Assembly (NCBI GenBank): GCA_022653075.1
Contig: JALCSB010000002.1
Span: forward strand, 101,918-165,917
DNA: 64,000 nucleotides
Source: Intestinimonas sp.
GTDB taxonomy: Bacteria > Bacillota > Clostridia > Oscillospirales > Oscillospiraceae
Direction: 5' to 3'
Shown: positions 16,985 through 22,855 of the stretch, piece after piece
Layout: the number at the start of each line of letters is the position of its first letter
How positions within the stretch are numbered: the first letter of the stretch is position 1
Notes under the pieces: model-generated
What the model saw: only the letters and a program-made list of their open reading frames with translations
The model's database searches: none
Told to the model about the DNA's origin: nothing
Translations under genes and position numbers: made by a program

Positions 16985-17218
16985 TTACGCCCTGCGTTTT
17001 TGGTGCGTTGTCCGAAATGCCCTCAATTCCGGTCTTGCCGGGTGGGTCGCTCTGGCCAGGTATTCCGCTATGGCCTTCTCAGTGACCCATACTTTCCCGC
17101 CGCGTTTCCGCTGAATGTATGCCAATCTGCCGCTGGTCCGTTCAGCGTCCAATGTGACCAGCGACACGCCCAGCCTGGCAGCCGCGTCCTTGCGGCTCAA
17201 TAATGCGCATGTTGCCAT
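16985..17218 (-). CDS. Excisionase-like helix-turn-helix protein
   Basis: The 77-residue protein (MATCALLSRKDAAARLGVSL at the N terminus) has an HTH of the MerR/excisionase type (KDAAARLGVSLVTLDAERTSGRLAYIQRKRGGKVWV), then EKAIAEYLARA. A GGAGGAACC site precedes the ATG. It opens the distal part of the early minus-strand operon. It may act as Xis with the integrase at 20 kb or as a regulator; these cannot be told apart by sequence. Confidence 0.7.
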   Translation of the reverse strand: MATCALLSRKDAAARLGVSLVTLDAERTSGRLAYIQRKRGGKVWVTEKAIAEYLARATHPARPELRAFRTTHQKRRA

Positions 17219-17239
17219 GTGGGTTCCTCCTTGTGTTAA

Positions 17240-17268
17240 TTGCTCCCGATTTCGCCGCGTGTTAGAAT
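17240..17268 (+). promoter_or_regulatory. Promoter of the plus-strand small gene
   Basis: TTGCTC (17240-17245) and TAGAAT (17263-17268) are separated by 17 bases. A GAAAGGGGGTG site and an ATG at 17292 follow. This promoter points opposite to the early operon. Confidence 0.55.
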
Positions 17269-17291
17269 TACGGTAGAAAGGGGGTGATTTT

Positions 17292-17591
17292 ATGTGGCTT
17301 TACAAAAGTCCAATAGGTGTAATTCGTATAGTCAAAAATAGAACCGGCTCATATTCCATTGTTATCAACGAAGTTTTTTACGGTACATATCCGTCTGCGG
17401 TTGCCGCCGCAGATGATGTTTACACTTTTTCTACAGGCTGCTTTGAGTGGGACAAACATTGCGCCGATATTGATTATCAGCTCGCGGCAGGCTCGTTTGT
17501 CCGGCCGGAATCATGCCGGCCGCTGCTGCTCTTGGTTATGCAGATTTTTCTCCTGGCACTTCGGTTTGGCAAAACCGCACTCCCTCTATAA
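17292..17591 (+). CDS. Small conserved phage protein, opposite strand
   Basis: The 99-residue frame starts MWLYKSPIGVIRIVKN and contains FYGTYPSAVAAADDVYTFSTGC, a pattern I recognise from small proteins in Clostridia prophages. The C-terminal third is hydrophobic and may not be conserved. It has its own promoter and lies antisense to the early operon, and its 3' end overlaps a convergent micro-gene (17536-17691). Function unknown. Confidence 0.55.
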   Translation: MWLYKSPIGVIRIVKNRTGSYSIVINEVFYGTYPSAVAAADDVYTFSTGCFEWDKHCADIDYQLAAGSFVRPESCRPLLLLVMQIFLLALRFGKTALPL

Positions 17592-17691
17592 ATGCTGTAA
17601 TCAGGGGGATACTGTTGACGGGAACGGATTGAATCAGTTGCTTGAGTTTGTCCATGTCGGACCGCTCTTCGTTTTTAATGACGATGTCCAT
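17536..17691 (-). CDS. 51-residue first gene of the early operon
   Basis: The ATG at 17691 is preceded by AAGGAGGTGC with ideal spacing. The product starts MDIVIKNEERSDMDKLKQLI, ends VRFCQTEVPGEKSA, and is a short amphipathic protein. It is the first gene behind the operator-controlled leftward promoter, the slot that lambdoid phages give to Cro or small antirepressors, but it has no recognisable HTH. It converges with the plus-strand gene and overlaps it by 56 bases. Confidence 0.7.
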   Translation of the reverse strand: MDIVIKNEERSDMDKLKQLIQSVPVNSIPLITAFIEGVRFCQTEVPGEKSA

Positions 17692-17749
17692 ATAAAGCAC
17701 CTCCTTTCTTGTGATTTCTTCTTTACTATTTAGCTAATGTGTTTGCTCC

Positions 17750-17765
17750 TGTGTTGATAATCACA
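17750..17765. promoter_or_regulatory. Repressor operator O1
   Basis: TGTGTTGATAATCACA is a partly palindromic 16-mer that recurs twice more in this region. It overlaps the -10 box end of the leftward early promoter. Confidence 0.75.
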
Positions 17766-17793
17766 TACTATCATGCTTATTCGTGATTGTCAA
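17765..17793 (-). promoter_or_regulatory. Leftward early promoter of the prophage
   Basis: On the minus strand, TTGACA (17788-17793) and TAGTAT (17765-17770) are 17 bases apart. Operator O2 covers the -35 box and O1 abuts the -10 box. It would drive the early operon starting with the 51-residue gene. Confidence 0.8.
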
Positions 17794-17797
17794 CACG
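17782..17797. promoter_or_regulatory. Repressor operator O2
   Basis: CGTGATTGTCAACACG is the inverted form of the same 16-mer, centred on the leftward -35 box. Confidence 0.75.
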
Positions 17798-17811
17798 TAT
17801 TTAAGAAATTT

Positions 17812-17827
17812 TGTGTTGACAATCACA
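17812..17827. promoter_or_regulatory. Repressor operator O3
   Basis: TGTGTTGACAATCACA is the third copy and contains the TTGACA -35 of the rightward repressor promoter (17816-17821), with TATAAT at 17837-17842. Binding here would let the repressor limit its own synthesis. Confidence 0.75.
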
Positions 17828-17866
17828 TCCGGTTTGTATAATATAGAAAAGAAAGGAGGCGATGGC

Positions 17867-18349
17867 ATGTATCACAGAATAAGAGAAATTCGAAAACATC
17901 TGGACTTGTCTCAAAGAGAGTTTGGAGAGAAACTCGGTGTCAGCCGGGACGTTATGGCCAACATAGAAAACAACAGAGTTGAACCGAGCGAGCTTTTTGT
18001 TAATTATCTCTGTTCCACATTTAATGTCTCCGAGTCTTGGCTCCGTACCGGTGAGGGTGACATGTTCGTGCATCCGGACACATTCACGCTGGACGAATAC
18101 GCGCGAGAGAATGAGCTTTCCGCTTTAGAGATTAAATTGTTCAAGGCGTACCTGGAAATTCCACATGAAATGCGTGCGACCCTGCTGGATCGCTTGAAAG
18201 AAACATTTTGCGCAGACTGCAAATTCAGGGTGGAAGATAGCCGTGAGCGCGAGATCGACCGCGAAGTGTCTTCATACCGGTCCGAGTTGGAAGATGAAAA
18301 AGGGGACACGGTAAAATCATCAGCTTTACCAAACGCCAAAGAGGCCTGA
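17867..18349 (+). CDS. CI-like prophage repressor (XRE family)
   Basis: The open frame reaches 17783, but the ATG at 17867 follows AAAGGAGGCG and is the true start, giving 160 residues. Residues 1-65 form an HTH_3 domain (RIREIRKHLDLSQREFGEKLG, VSRDVMANIENNR). The rest is helical and acidic, without the peptidase S24 cleavage domain of lambda CI, so induction may not depend on RecA self-cleavage. Three operator copies lie directly upstream between it and the divergent early operon. A terminator follows at 18359. Confidence 0.88.
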   Translation: MYHRIREIRKHLDLSQREFGEKLGVSRDVMANIENNRVEPSELFVNYLCSTFNVSESWLRTGEGDMFVHPDTFTLDEYARENELSALEIKLFKAYLEIPHEMRATLLDRLKETFCADCKFRVEDSREREIDREVSSYRSELEDEKGDTVKSSALPNAKEA

Positions 18350-18358
18350 AGCATAGAA

Positions 18359-18396
18359 AAGCACCGTCCCATTTCTGAGACGGTGCTTGATTTTTT
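18359..18396 (+). terminator. Rho-independent terminator after the repressor
   Basis: A 10-bp perfect stem (AAGCACCGTC paired with GACGGTGCTT) around a 10-base loop is followed by GATTTTTTC. It lies 9 bases after the repressor stop. Confidence 0.88.
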
Positions 18397-18500
18397 CGTC
18401 AGATTATACGAATTTTCCAGTTGTTTCTTCTTTTGTGCCGTTTTGTGTGATATAGTTAATTTTATCCATCCAGTGGATAAAATAGAGGGAGGAACAGAAA

Positions 18501-19199
18501 ATGAAATGTCCGAAATGTGGGACGGAATTCACCGGAAACTTTTGTCCAAACTGTGCGGAGCCTGCCCCAGGAAATGTCTCCGTCAAGGTGAAGAAAAAGA
18601 AACCTATTTTTAAGAAATGGTGGTTCTGGGTTATTGTCGCCATAATTGTTATTGGAGCAATTGGGTCACAGGATGGCGGGGATAAAGATTCTGCTGGTAC
18701 GGCACCAACGCCAACGCAGTCACAAACTGCGGTGCCAAGTCAGACCACAGATGCCTCTCAATCAAACGGGACCACAGGTCAGATGAACGCCCTTGCGGCC
18801 GCAAAGACTTATTTAGATTATGCCGCGTTTTCGCATGACGGTCTGATCTCACAGCTGGAGTACGAAAAATACTCAGCAGAAGACGCTACCTACGCCGCAG
18901 ATAACTGCGGAGCCGATTGGAACGAACAGGCTCTGGCATCCGCAAAAAACTATTTAAACAATTCAGCCTTTTCGTATAGCGGGCTTATCACTCAACTGGA
19001 GTATGAAAAGTTTACAACAGAGCAGGCGACTTATGGAGCAGACAATTGTGGAGCGGATTGGGATGAACAGGCAGCAAAATCCGCAAAAAACTATTTAAGC
19101 ATATCTTCGTTTTCAAAGGATGGTCTCATTAGTCAATTGGAATACGAGGGGTTCACGAGCGAGCAGGCAGCGCACGGAGCGGCAGCAAATGGGTATTAA
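18501..19199 (+). CDS. Zinc-ribbon, membrane-anchored Ltp-repeat protein (superinfection exclusion candidate)
   Basis: The 232-residue product starts with a zinc ribbon (MKCPKCGTEF ... CPNC), followed by a basic linker and one membrane helix (WWFWVIVAIIVIGAI, about residues 39-54). A Thr/Gln/Pro-rich linker leads to three repeats of about 47 residues (AAKTYLDYAAFSHDGLISQL, SAKNYLNNSAFSYSGLITQL, SAKNYLSISSFSKDGLISQL). These are Ltp-type repeats, named from the phage TP-J34 lipoprotein that blocks DNA injection by related phages. Here a zinc ribbon and a membrane helix replace the lipoprotein anchor. It lies between repressor and integrase, the classic lysogenic-conversion slot. Exclusion is known for the family, inferred here. 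Confidence 0.82.
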   Translation: MKCPKCGTEFTGNFCPNCAEPAPGNVSVKVKKKKPIFKKWWFWVIVAIIVIGAIGSQDGGDKDSAGTAPTPTQSQTAVPSQTTDASQSNGTTGQMNALAAAKTYLDYAAFSHDGLISQLEYEKYSAEDATYAADNCGADWNEQALASAKNYLNNSAFSYSGLITQLEYEKFTTEQATYGADNCGADWDEQAAKSAKNYLSISSFSKDGLISQLEYEGFTSEQAAHGAAANGY

Positions 19200-19211
19200 G
19201 CGATAAAAATA

Positions 19212-19231
19212 GCCCGCTCGATGGAGCGGGC
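19212..19231. repeat. Hairpin after the Ltp gene
   Basis: GCCCGCTC pairs with GAGCGGGC around a 4-base loop, 12 bases after the Ltp stop. No T tract follows on the plus strand; on the minus strand it is followed by TATTTTTA. It may slow transcription or protect the 3' end. Confidence 0.5.
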
Positions 19232-19283
19232 ACAATGAAACTCTGCCGTTGGTTGCAGTAAAAAATATTCAGGGGGTATTATT

Positions 19284-19775
19284 ATGAAACGAGTTGGTTT
19301 GTTGCTTTCTGCGTTCTTGATTATTTCAACGCTGGCTGCTTGTTCTTCTGGCGGCTCTGGGTCCAATGTTTCCACGGCGCCCGATACTCCCACGCCGTCA
19401 ACAAGCAGCCAGGAAACTGGCTCAAGTCCCGTCGTGGCTTCATCGGCTGACCCTGTGGCCACGGAGAAAACAAAATTTGAGCAATTCGAGGCTGGTCTGG
19501 ACGAATTGGGGATCACCTACGAAAAGGTGGCAGTGGATGCTGATATGGTCGGTGCCCAGCAGGGCACGAAATACAAACTTAGTGACGGAAATGTGGAACT
19601 TTATAAATTTGACACCAGCACAGATGCCTATAATACGGCTTCAAAAAATAAGGCAATTACTTTGCAAGGGTTTGGCGATTTCCCCGCCGAATTTAATAAT
19701 GACATGGCCCTTGTCTTTGATGATGAAGTATCCAGCAAGGCCGATATTCAAAACCTATTTAGCACTCTTTCATAA
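19284..19775 (+). CDS. Prophage-encoded lipoprotein of unknown function
   Basis: The 163-residue product has a lipoprotein signal (MKRVGLLLSAFLIISTLAAC) with the acylated Cys at residue 20. A Ser/Thr/Pro-rich linker of about 35 residues follows, then a compact domain (KFEQFEAGLDELGITYEKV, YKLSDGNVELYKFD). A GGGGGTATT site precedes the ATG and a strong terminator follows. It lies in the lysogenic-conversion region and is probably displayed on the outer face of the membrane of the lysogen. Its job is unknown; phage exclusion is a fair guess by position only. Confidence 0.8.
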   Translation: MKRVGLLLSAFLIISTLAACSSGGSGSNVSTAPDTPTPSTSSQETGSSPVVASSADPVATEKTKFEQFEAGLDELGITYEKVAVDADMVGAQQGTKYKLSDGNVELYKFDTSTDAYNTASKNKAITLQGFGDFPAEFNNDMALVFDDEVSSKADIQNLFSTLS

Positions 19776-19794
19776 ATAAATGATCTGTAAAAAG

Positions 19795-19820
19795 GCCCGC
19801 CGGAATGGGCGGGCTTTTTT
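19795..19820 (+). terminator. Rho-independent terminator
   Basis: GCCCGCC pairs with GGCGGGC across a short loop, followed by six T. It lies 19 bases after the lipoprotein stop. Confidence 0.88.
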
Positions 19821-19853
19821 GTACTATATGGTTGGCAAGTCTGGAGAAAGGGG

Positions 19854-21059
19854 GTGTTTTCGTTGGCTCGACCTAAAAAACCAACCTATGAATTTGTAGC
19901 AAGCCGAAATGAATACCGCAAGCGTGTCAAAGGGCCGGACGGGAAATATGTGGCGCTCTATGCCCAGACCCCGGATGAGCTGACCGAAAAAATCGCCAGT
20001 GTCCAGTTTCAAATTGATGAGGCTATTTACCGGCGCGAAAACCCAACCGTGAAAGATTACGCCGAAAAATGGCTCACCATGCATGGGGCGCATATCCGCA
20101 CCACGACGCTGGCTGACTACACGTCAAAGGTCAAGAATTATATCATAGCTCCGCTGGGTGAAAAGTATATGGTTGATATTACCCCGGACGACATAAACAT
20201 GGCGATCTCTAAAGCTACAGCACAGTCCGCGTCAATTTATCGTGGTGTCCAGATGCTTTATAAAATGATTTTTACGGCCGCCCTGAAAAGCCACGTTATA
20301 GATGAAATGCCGTGTGAAGATTTGAACCCAAAAGGCGGAAAGCCTGCCGAAGAAAAAAAGGCACTCACCGGGGAACAGGTTAAAACCTTACTTGATGCAA
20401 TTCGTGGATTGCCACCCTATCCGTTTATCATGCTATGCCTTTACGCTGGCCTCCGAAGGGAGGAGGCGCTGGCCTTGCAATGGGACAGCGTATTTCTTGA
20501 TGGCGCCGCGCCCCATATCACTGTTTGCAGGGCGTGGCACACGGAACACAACCGGCCCGTTGTACTAACCGAACTCAAAACCAAAGCGGCAAAGCGAACG
20601 ATTCCAATTCCTCCCCAGCTGGTCGAATGTCTACAGGCGGTCAAAAATTCATCAACGGATGATTATGTGATCGCTGCCAGCACCGGCGGCCCACTATCCG
20701 GCACACAATGGGCACGGCTCTGGAAATATGTCACTGTCCGCAGCACAAAGGAGCGAAGCTATACCCGCTATGTTAATGGCCAAAAAATAAAGCATACCGT
20801 GACCCCGGTTCTAGGGGAAAGCGCATCCCATAATCGGAATGTAGTTTACAGCATGGACTTTCATGTGACGCCCCACCAACTGCGGCACACTTATATTACA
20901 AATTTGCTGCTGGCCGGTGTCGATGTTAAAACGGTCCAGGTGCTTGCTGGGCACGAACATGCAAAGATCACCTTGGATATTTACGCCCACTTGACCTATA
21001 ACCAGCCCAAAGACTTAATTGCAAAAGTTACCGGTGCATTTGCAAACAATCCAAAATGA
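19854..21059 (+). CDS. int: Tyrosine recombinase, prophage integrase
   Basis: The 401-residue integrase starts at a GTG (19854) behind GAGAAAGGGG. Residues about 8-60 are a basic arm-binding domain (AP2-like, YEFVASRNEYRKRVKG). Residues 64-155 form the SAM-like core-binding domain (TVKDYAEKWLTMH). The catalytic domain has Arg in LYAGLRREEAL, His-x-x-Arg in TPHQLRHTYI, His in LAGHEHAKITLDIY and the nucleophile Tyr in DIYAHL, so all six active-site residues appear present. Downstream are a TGAGGTTCA repeat and the 3' end of rpsI, the probable attachment site. Confidence 0.95.
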   Translation: MFSLARPKKPTYEFVASRNEYRKRVKGPDGKYVALYAQTPDELTEKIASVQFQIDEAIYRRENPTVKDYAEKWLTMHGAHIRTTTLADYTSKVKNYIIAPLGEKYMVDITPDDINMAISKATAQSASIYRGVQMLYKMIFTAALKSHVIDEMPCEDLNPKGGKPAEEKKALTGEQVKTLLDAIRGLPPYPFIMLCLYAGLRREEALALQWDSVFLDGAAPHITVCRAWHTEHNRPVVLTELKTKAAKRTIPIPPQLVECLQAVKNSSTDDYVIAASTGGPLSGTQWARLWKYVTVRSTKERSYTRYVNGQKIKHTVTPVLGESASHNRNVVYSMDFHVTPHQLRHTYITNLLLAGVDVKTVQVLAGHEHAKITLDIYAHLTYNQPKDLIAKVTGAFANNPK

Positions 21060-21074
21060 GGTTCATTTTGAGGT
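21057..21074 (+). repeat. Arm-type direct repeat, copy 1
   Basis: TGAGGTTCATTTTGAGGT overlaps the integrase stop. It contains two near-copies of TGAGGTTCA spaced 12 bases apart, as expected for integrase arm sites. An identical 18-mer occurs at 21279-21296. Confidence 0.7.
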
Positions 21075-21123
21075 GCATATTTTAAAAAGGTATCTGTAAC
21101 CATTGAAAATAAAGGATTTATTT

Positions 21124-21188
21124 TCGTAGAACGCAAGAAGTACGGCCTGAAAGCCGCACGCCGCGCGCCCCAGTTCAGCAAGCGCTGA
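21124..21188 (+). pseudogene. rpsI: 3' end of rpsI (ribosomal protein S9), attR of the prophage
   Basis: From 21126 the sequence translates as VERKKYGLKAARRAPQFSKR and a TGA, the universal C terminus of ribosomal protein S9 (uS9). Upstream bases match no S9 sequence, and no S9 gene precedes it. The integrase gene ends 65 bases before this point. The simplest reading is that the phage recombined into the 3' end of rpsI, and that the intact gene lies at the left junction outside the window. The fragment here is the displaced host end with its terminator. Confidence 0.88.
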
Positions 21189-21198
21189 TTTTTCAAGG

Positions 21199-21236
21199 AA
21201 TCCTTGGAGCCTCACGGTTCCAGGGATTTTTCTTTT
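21199..21236 (+). terminator. Terminator of the rpsI operon
   Basis: AATCCTTGGAGCC pairs with GGTTCCAGGGATT around TCAC, with G-T pairs, then TTTTCTTTT. It lies 10 bases after the S9 stop, consistent with the host rplM-rpsI terminator left at attR. Confidence 0.8.
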
Positions 21237-21554
21237 AATAAAGTCTGACCAAGTACAGCACTAAAAAACAAAAAATATTGAGGTTCATTTTGAGGTTCAA
21301 AAAGGGGCACGTTTTTCAACAAACGTGGAGTCCGCCTTGAGCGCCACAGTCGAAAAAACTCTCAAACATTCAATTCCGCTGCTGCGGAGACAAAAAATAC
21401 CCGGACTGCCTGATCTATGCCGCGCACGCTTTGAAGTAGCCCCGCCGGAGGCTTGAATCCGGCGGAAACTCTGGGGTTGTATGCTGGTTTTATGGGTACA
21501 CTTTCTACAGTACTTTCACGGCCCGTAAAAATCAGAGGAGCAGGAGTTTTGATC
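21237..21554. other. Intergenic region downstream of attR
   Basis: No supported gene. It holds the second arm-type repeat (21279-21296). A short frame ending near 21429 encodes a CCGDKKYPDC-like Cys motif and ALK, which could be the remnant of a zinc protein. Near 21450 an inverted repeat with arms CCGCCGGAGG-like and TCCGGCGG is seen. Confidence 0.4.
21279..21296 (+). repeat. Arm-type direct repeat, copy 2
   Basis: Identical 18-mer to 21057-21074, here with two perfect TGAGGTTCA units 12 bases apart. It lies 91 bases beyond the S9 stop, on the presumed host side of attR. Confidence 0.7.
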
Positions 21555-21983
21555 ATGGGGAAAAAGGACACTATCGCCAAGGTGCTCGCTGTTGTAGGAA
21601 CGGTGCTTTTATGGATCCCGATCCTATTTACAATCCTCACTTCGGCTGTTGGTACGATTCTGAGCAAAGTGTTCCGTATGGATTACCTGATGCCTGCCGA
21701 ACTTTTTCCTGTTGTCCTGATCGGCTCGATTCTGCTGTTCCTTGCCGCCCGACGCTCTCGGATCCATGACGAGTTGGTGGGGTGGAGTACAATTGTCATG
21801 TTTGCGTTTTTGTTCGGCGGGCAGGCTTTGGCCGTAATCACGGGCCTTGCCTCTGGTGAAACGGAAGCTGCCGGTCTTCCCTGGGCTCTGGTTGTGGGGG
21901 CGCTCGTACTCTATTCCGCCCTGCTCATCGAGCTTTGTATCGTAGGTACCGTCATAGTGAAAAAGCTGCTGTCAAAAGGGTAA
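21555..21983 (+). CDS. Four-helix membrane protein, unknown function
   Basis: The open frame begins at 21453, but the ATG at 21555 follows AGGAGCAGGAG and is preferred, giving 142 residues. Four hydrophobic segments are seen: VLAVVGTVLLWIPILFTIL, LFPVVLIGSILLFLAA, TIVMFAFLFGGQALAVI and WALVVGALVLYSALLIELC, with basic loops between them. The basic C terminus (VKKLLSKG) is probably cytoplasmic. I do not recognise a family. It lies next to the attachment site and may be host or island DNA. Confidence 0.75.
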   Translation: MGKKDTIAKVLAVVGTVLLWIPILFTILTSAVGTILSKVFRMDYLMPAELFPVVLIGSILLFLAARRSRIHDELVGWSTIVMFAFLFGGQALAVITGLASGETEAAGLPWALVVGALVLYSALLIELCIVGTVIVKKLLSKG

Positions 21984-22390
21984 CGCCGACAGAAACGATA
22001 CAGCCTGAATTATCCCCCACCGCCCGGCCGCTCTGGACGATGGGGGTTACTTATGCGTATCTTTCTCTTTGATTTTGTTCCATTTAGTGGTATTATAGGG
22101 GAAAATAGAAGAAGTTGCGGCTATTAAAAAAGAAATGCCGCACCATGCCCTATCATAACTTATCCTTAAATATGAAAAGACGTCATAATGAAGATTCAAT
22201 ATTGGCTAATACTGGTAGTGTTATTCATTGAAAAGATTTTGCCTGTTTATTATAGGAATAATTGCCGCCTTTGTATGGGCGAATCTCTCTCTATGGAAAA
22301 AGTGGGGGAAAGAACGCAAAGAGCATTGAGCATGATATATTTAATTTGTTTTCATGCCGGAGGCCCATGAGACGAAGGAGGAAATCTTAT
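21984..22390. other. Intergenic region with a possible TTG-start membrane peptide
   Basis: No well supported gene in 407 bases. A frame from TTG 22228 to TGA 22329 encodes a hydrophobic 33-mer (FCLFIIGIIAAFVWANLSLW) with a basic tail, but lacks a clear ribosome site. AT content is high around 22,060-22,250 and a GTGGTATTATAGG box suggests a promoter near 22089. Confidence 0.35.
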
Positions 22391-22615
22391 ATGAAATGTC
22401 CCTTTTGTGGTGAGGAAATGGAATCTGGAATGATAATTACAATGAGAGATATAGGCTTCGCTTGGATTCCTGAAGGAAAAAAGTTGCCGTTAGTTCCGCT
22501 CGTGGGGCTTAAAAAAATGGGTGGAATGTTGTTGGGAGAATCAACTGGGTTTACACGTGCAAAACTAGATTTTAATATCTGTAAAAAATGCAACAAAGGA
22601 ATTAGCAGCTTGTAA
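22391..22615 (+). CDS. Small zinc-ribbon protein (DUF6487-like)
   Basis: The ATG at 22391 follows GAAGGAGGAAATC. The 74-residue product begins MKCPFCGEEMESGMI and ends with a second Cys pair (NICKKCNKGI), a split zinc ribbon around a beta-rich middle (FAWIPEGKKLPLVPLVG). This layout is that of small Firmicutes proteins annotated as DUF6487/PF20097, which are of unknown function. The family name is from memory and not certain. Confidence 0.75.
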   Translation: MKCPFCGEEMESGMIITMRDIGFAWIPEGKKLPLVPLVGLKKMGGMLLGESTGFTRAKLDFNICKKCNKGISSL

Positions 22616-22634
22616 TCCGTGCGGCAATGTTGTT

Positions 22635-22751
22635 GTGGAGCAGCAAGCAGCTGCTGATGATGAAATCATGAAGCATAAGCAGCTGCTGGATAATGGTATC
22701 ATCACCGGGGAAGAGTTCCGAACAAAGAAAAAACAACCGCTCGGTCTGTAA
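22635..22751 (+). pseudogene. SHOCT-domain fragment
   Basis: A frame from a GTG at 22635 to TAA at 22751 reads VEQQAAADDEIMKHKQLL, then DNGIITGEEFRTKKKQPLGL, which is the SHOCT short C-terminal domain of many membrane and zinc-ribbon proteins. No matching N-terminal gene precedes it in frame, so it is probably the tail of a decayed gene. It starts shortly after the zinc-ribbon gene ends. Confidence 0.6.
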
Positions 22752-22815
22752 CTTAATAGAAAAACAGCCCCTCGAAAAGCTATCCATCAAAAAGGCGGTA
22801 TTTCCAAAAATGAAT

Positions 22816-22848
22816 GGGCGCGGCGTTTCTTTTCAAAACGCCGCGCCC
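22816..22848. terminator. Bidirectional terminator
   Basis: GGGCGCGGCGTTT pairs perfectly with AAACGCCGCGCCC over a seven-base loop. On the minus strand it is followed by ATTCATTTTT and ends the S-layer gene, whose stop is 8 bases away; on the plus strand GATTTTAG follows. Confidence 0.85.
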
Positions 22849-22855
22849 ATCGATT

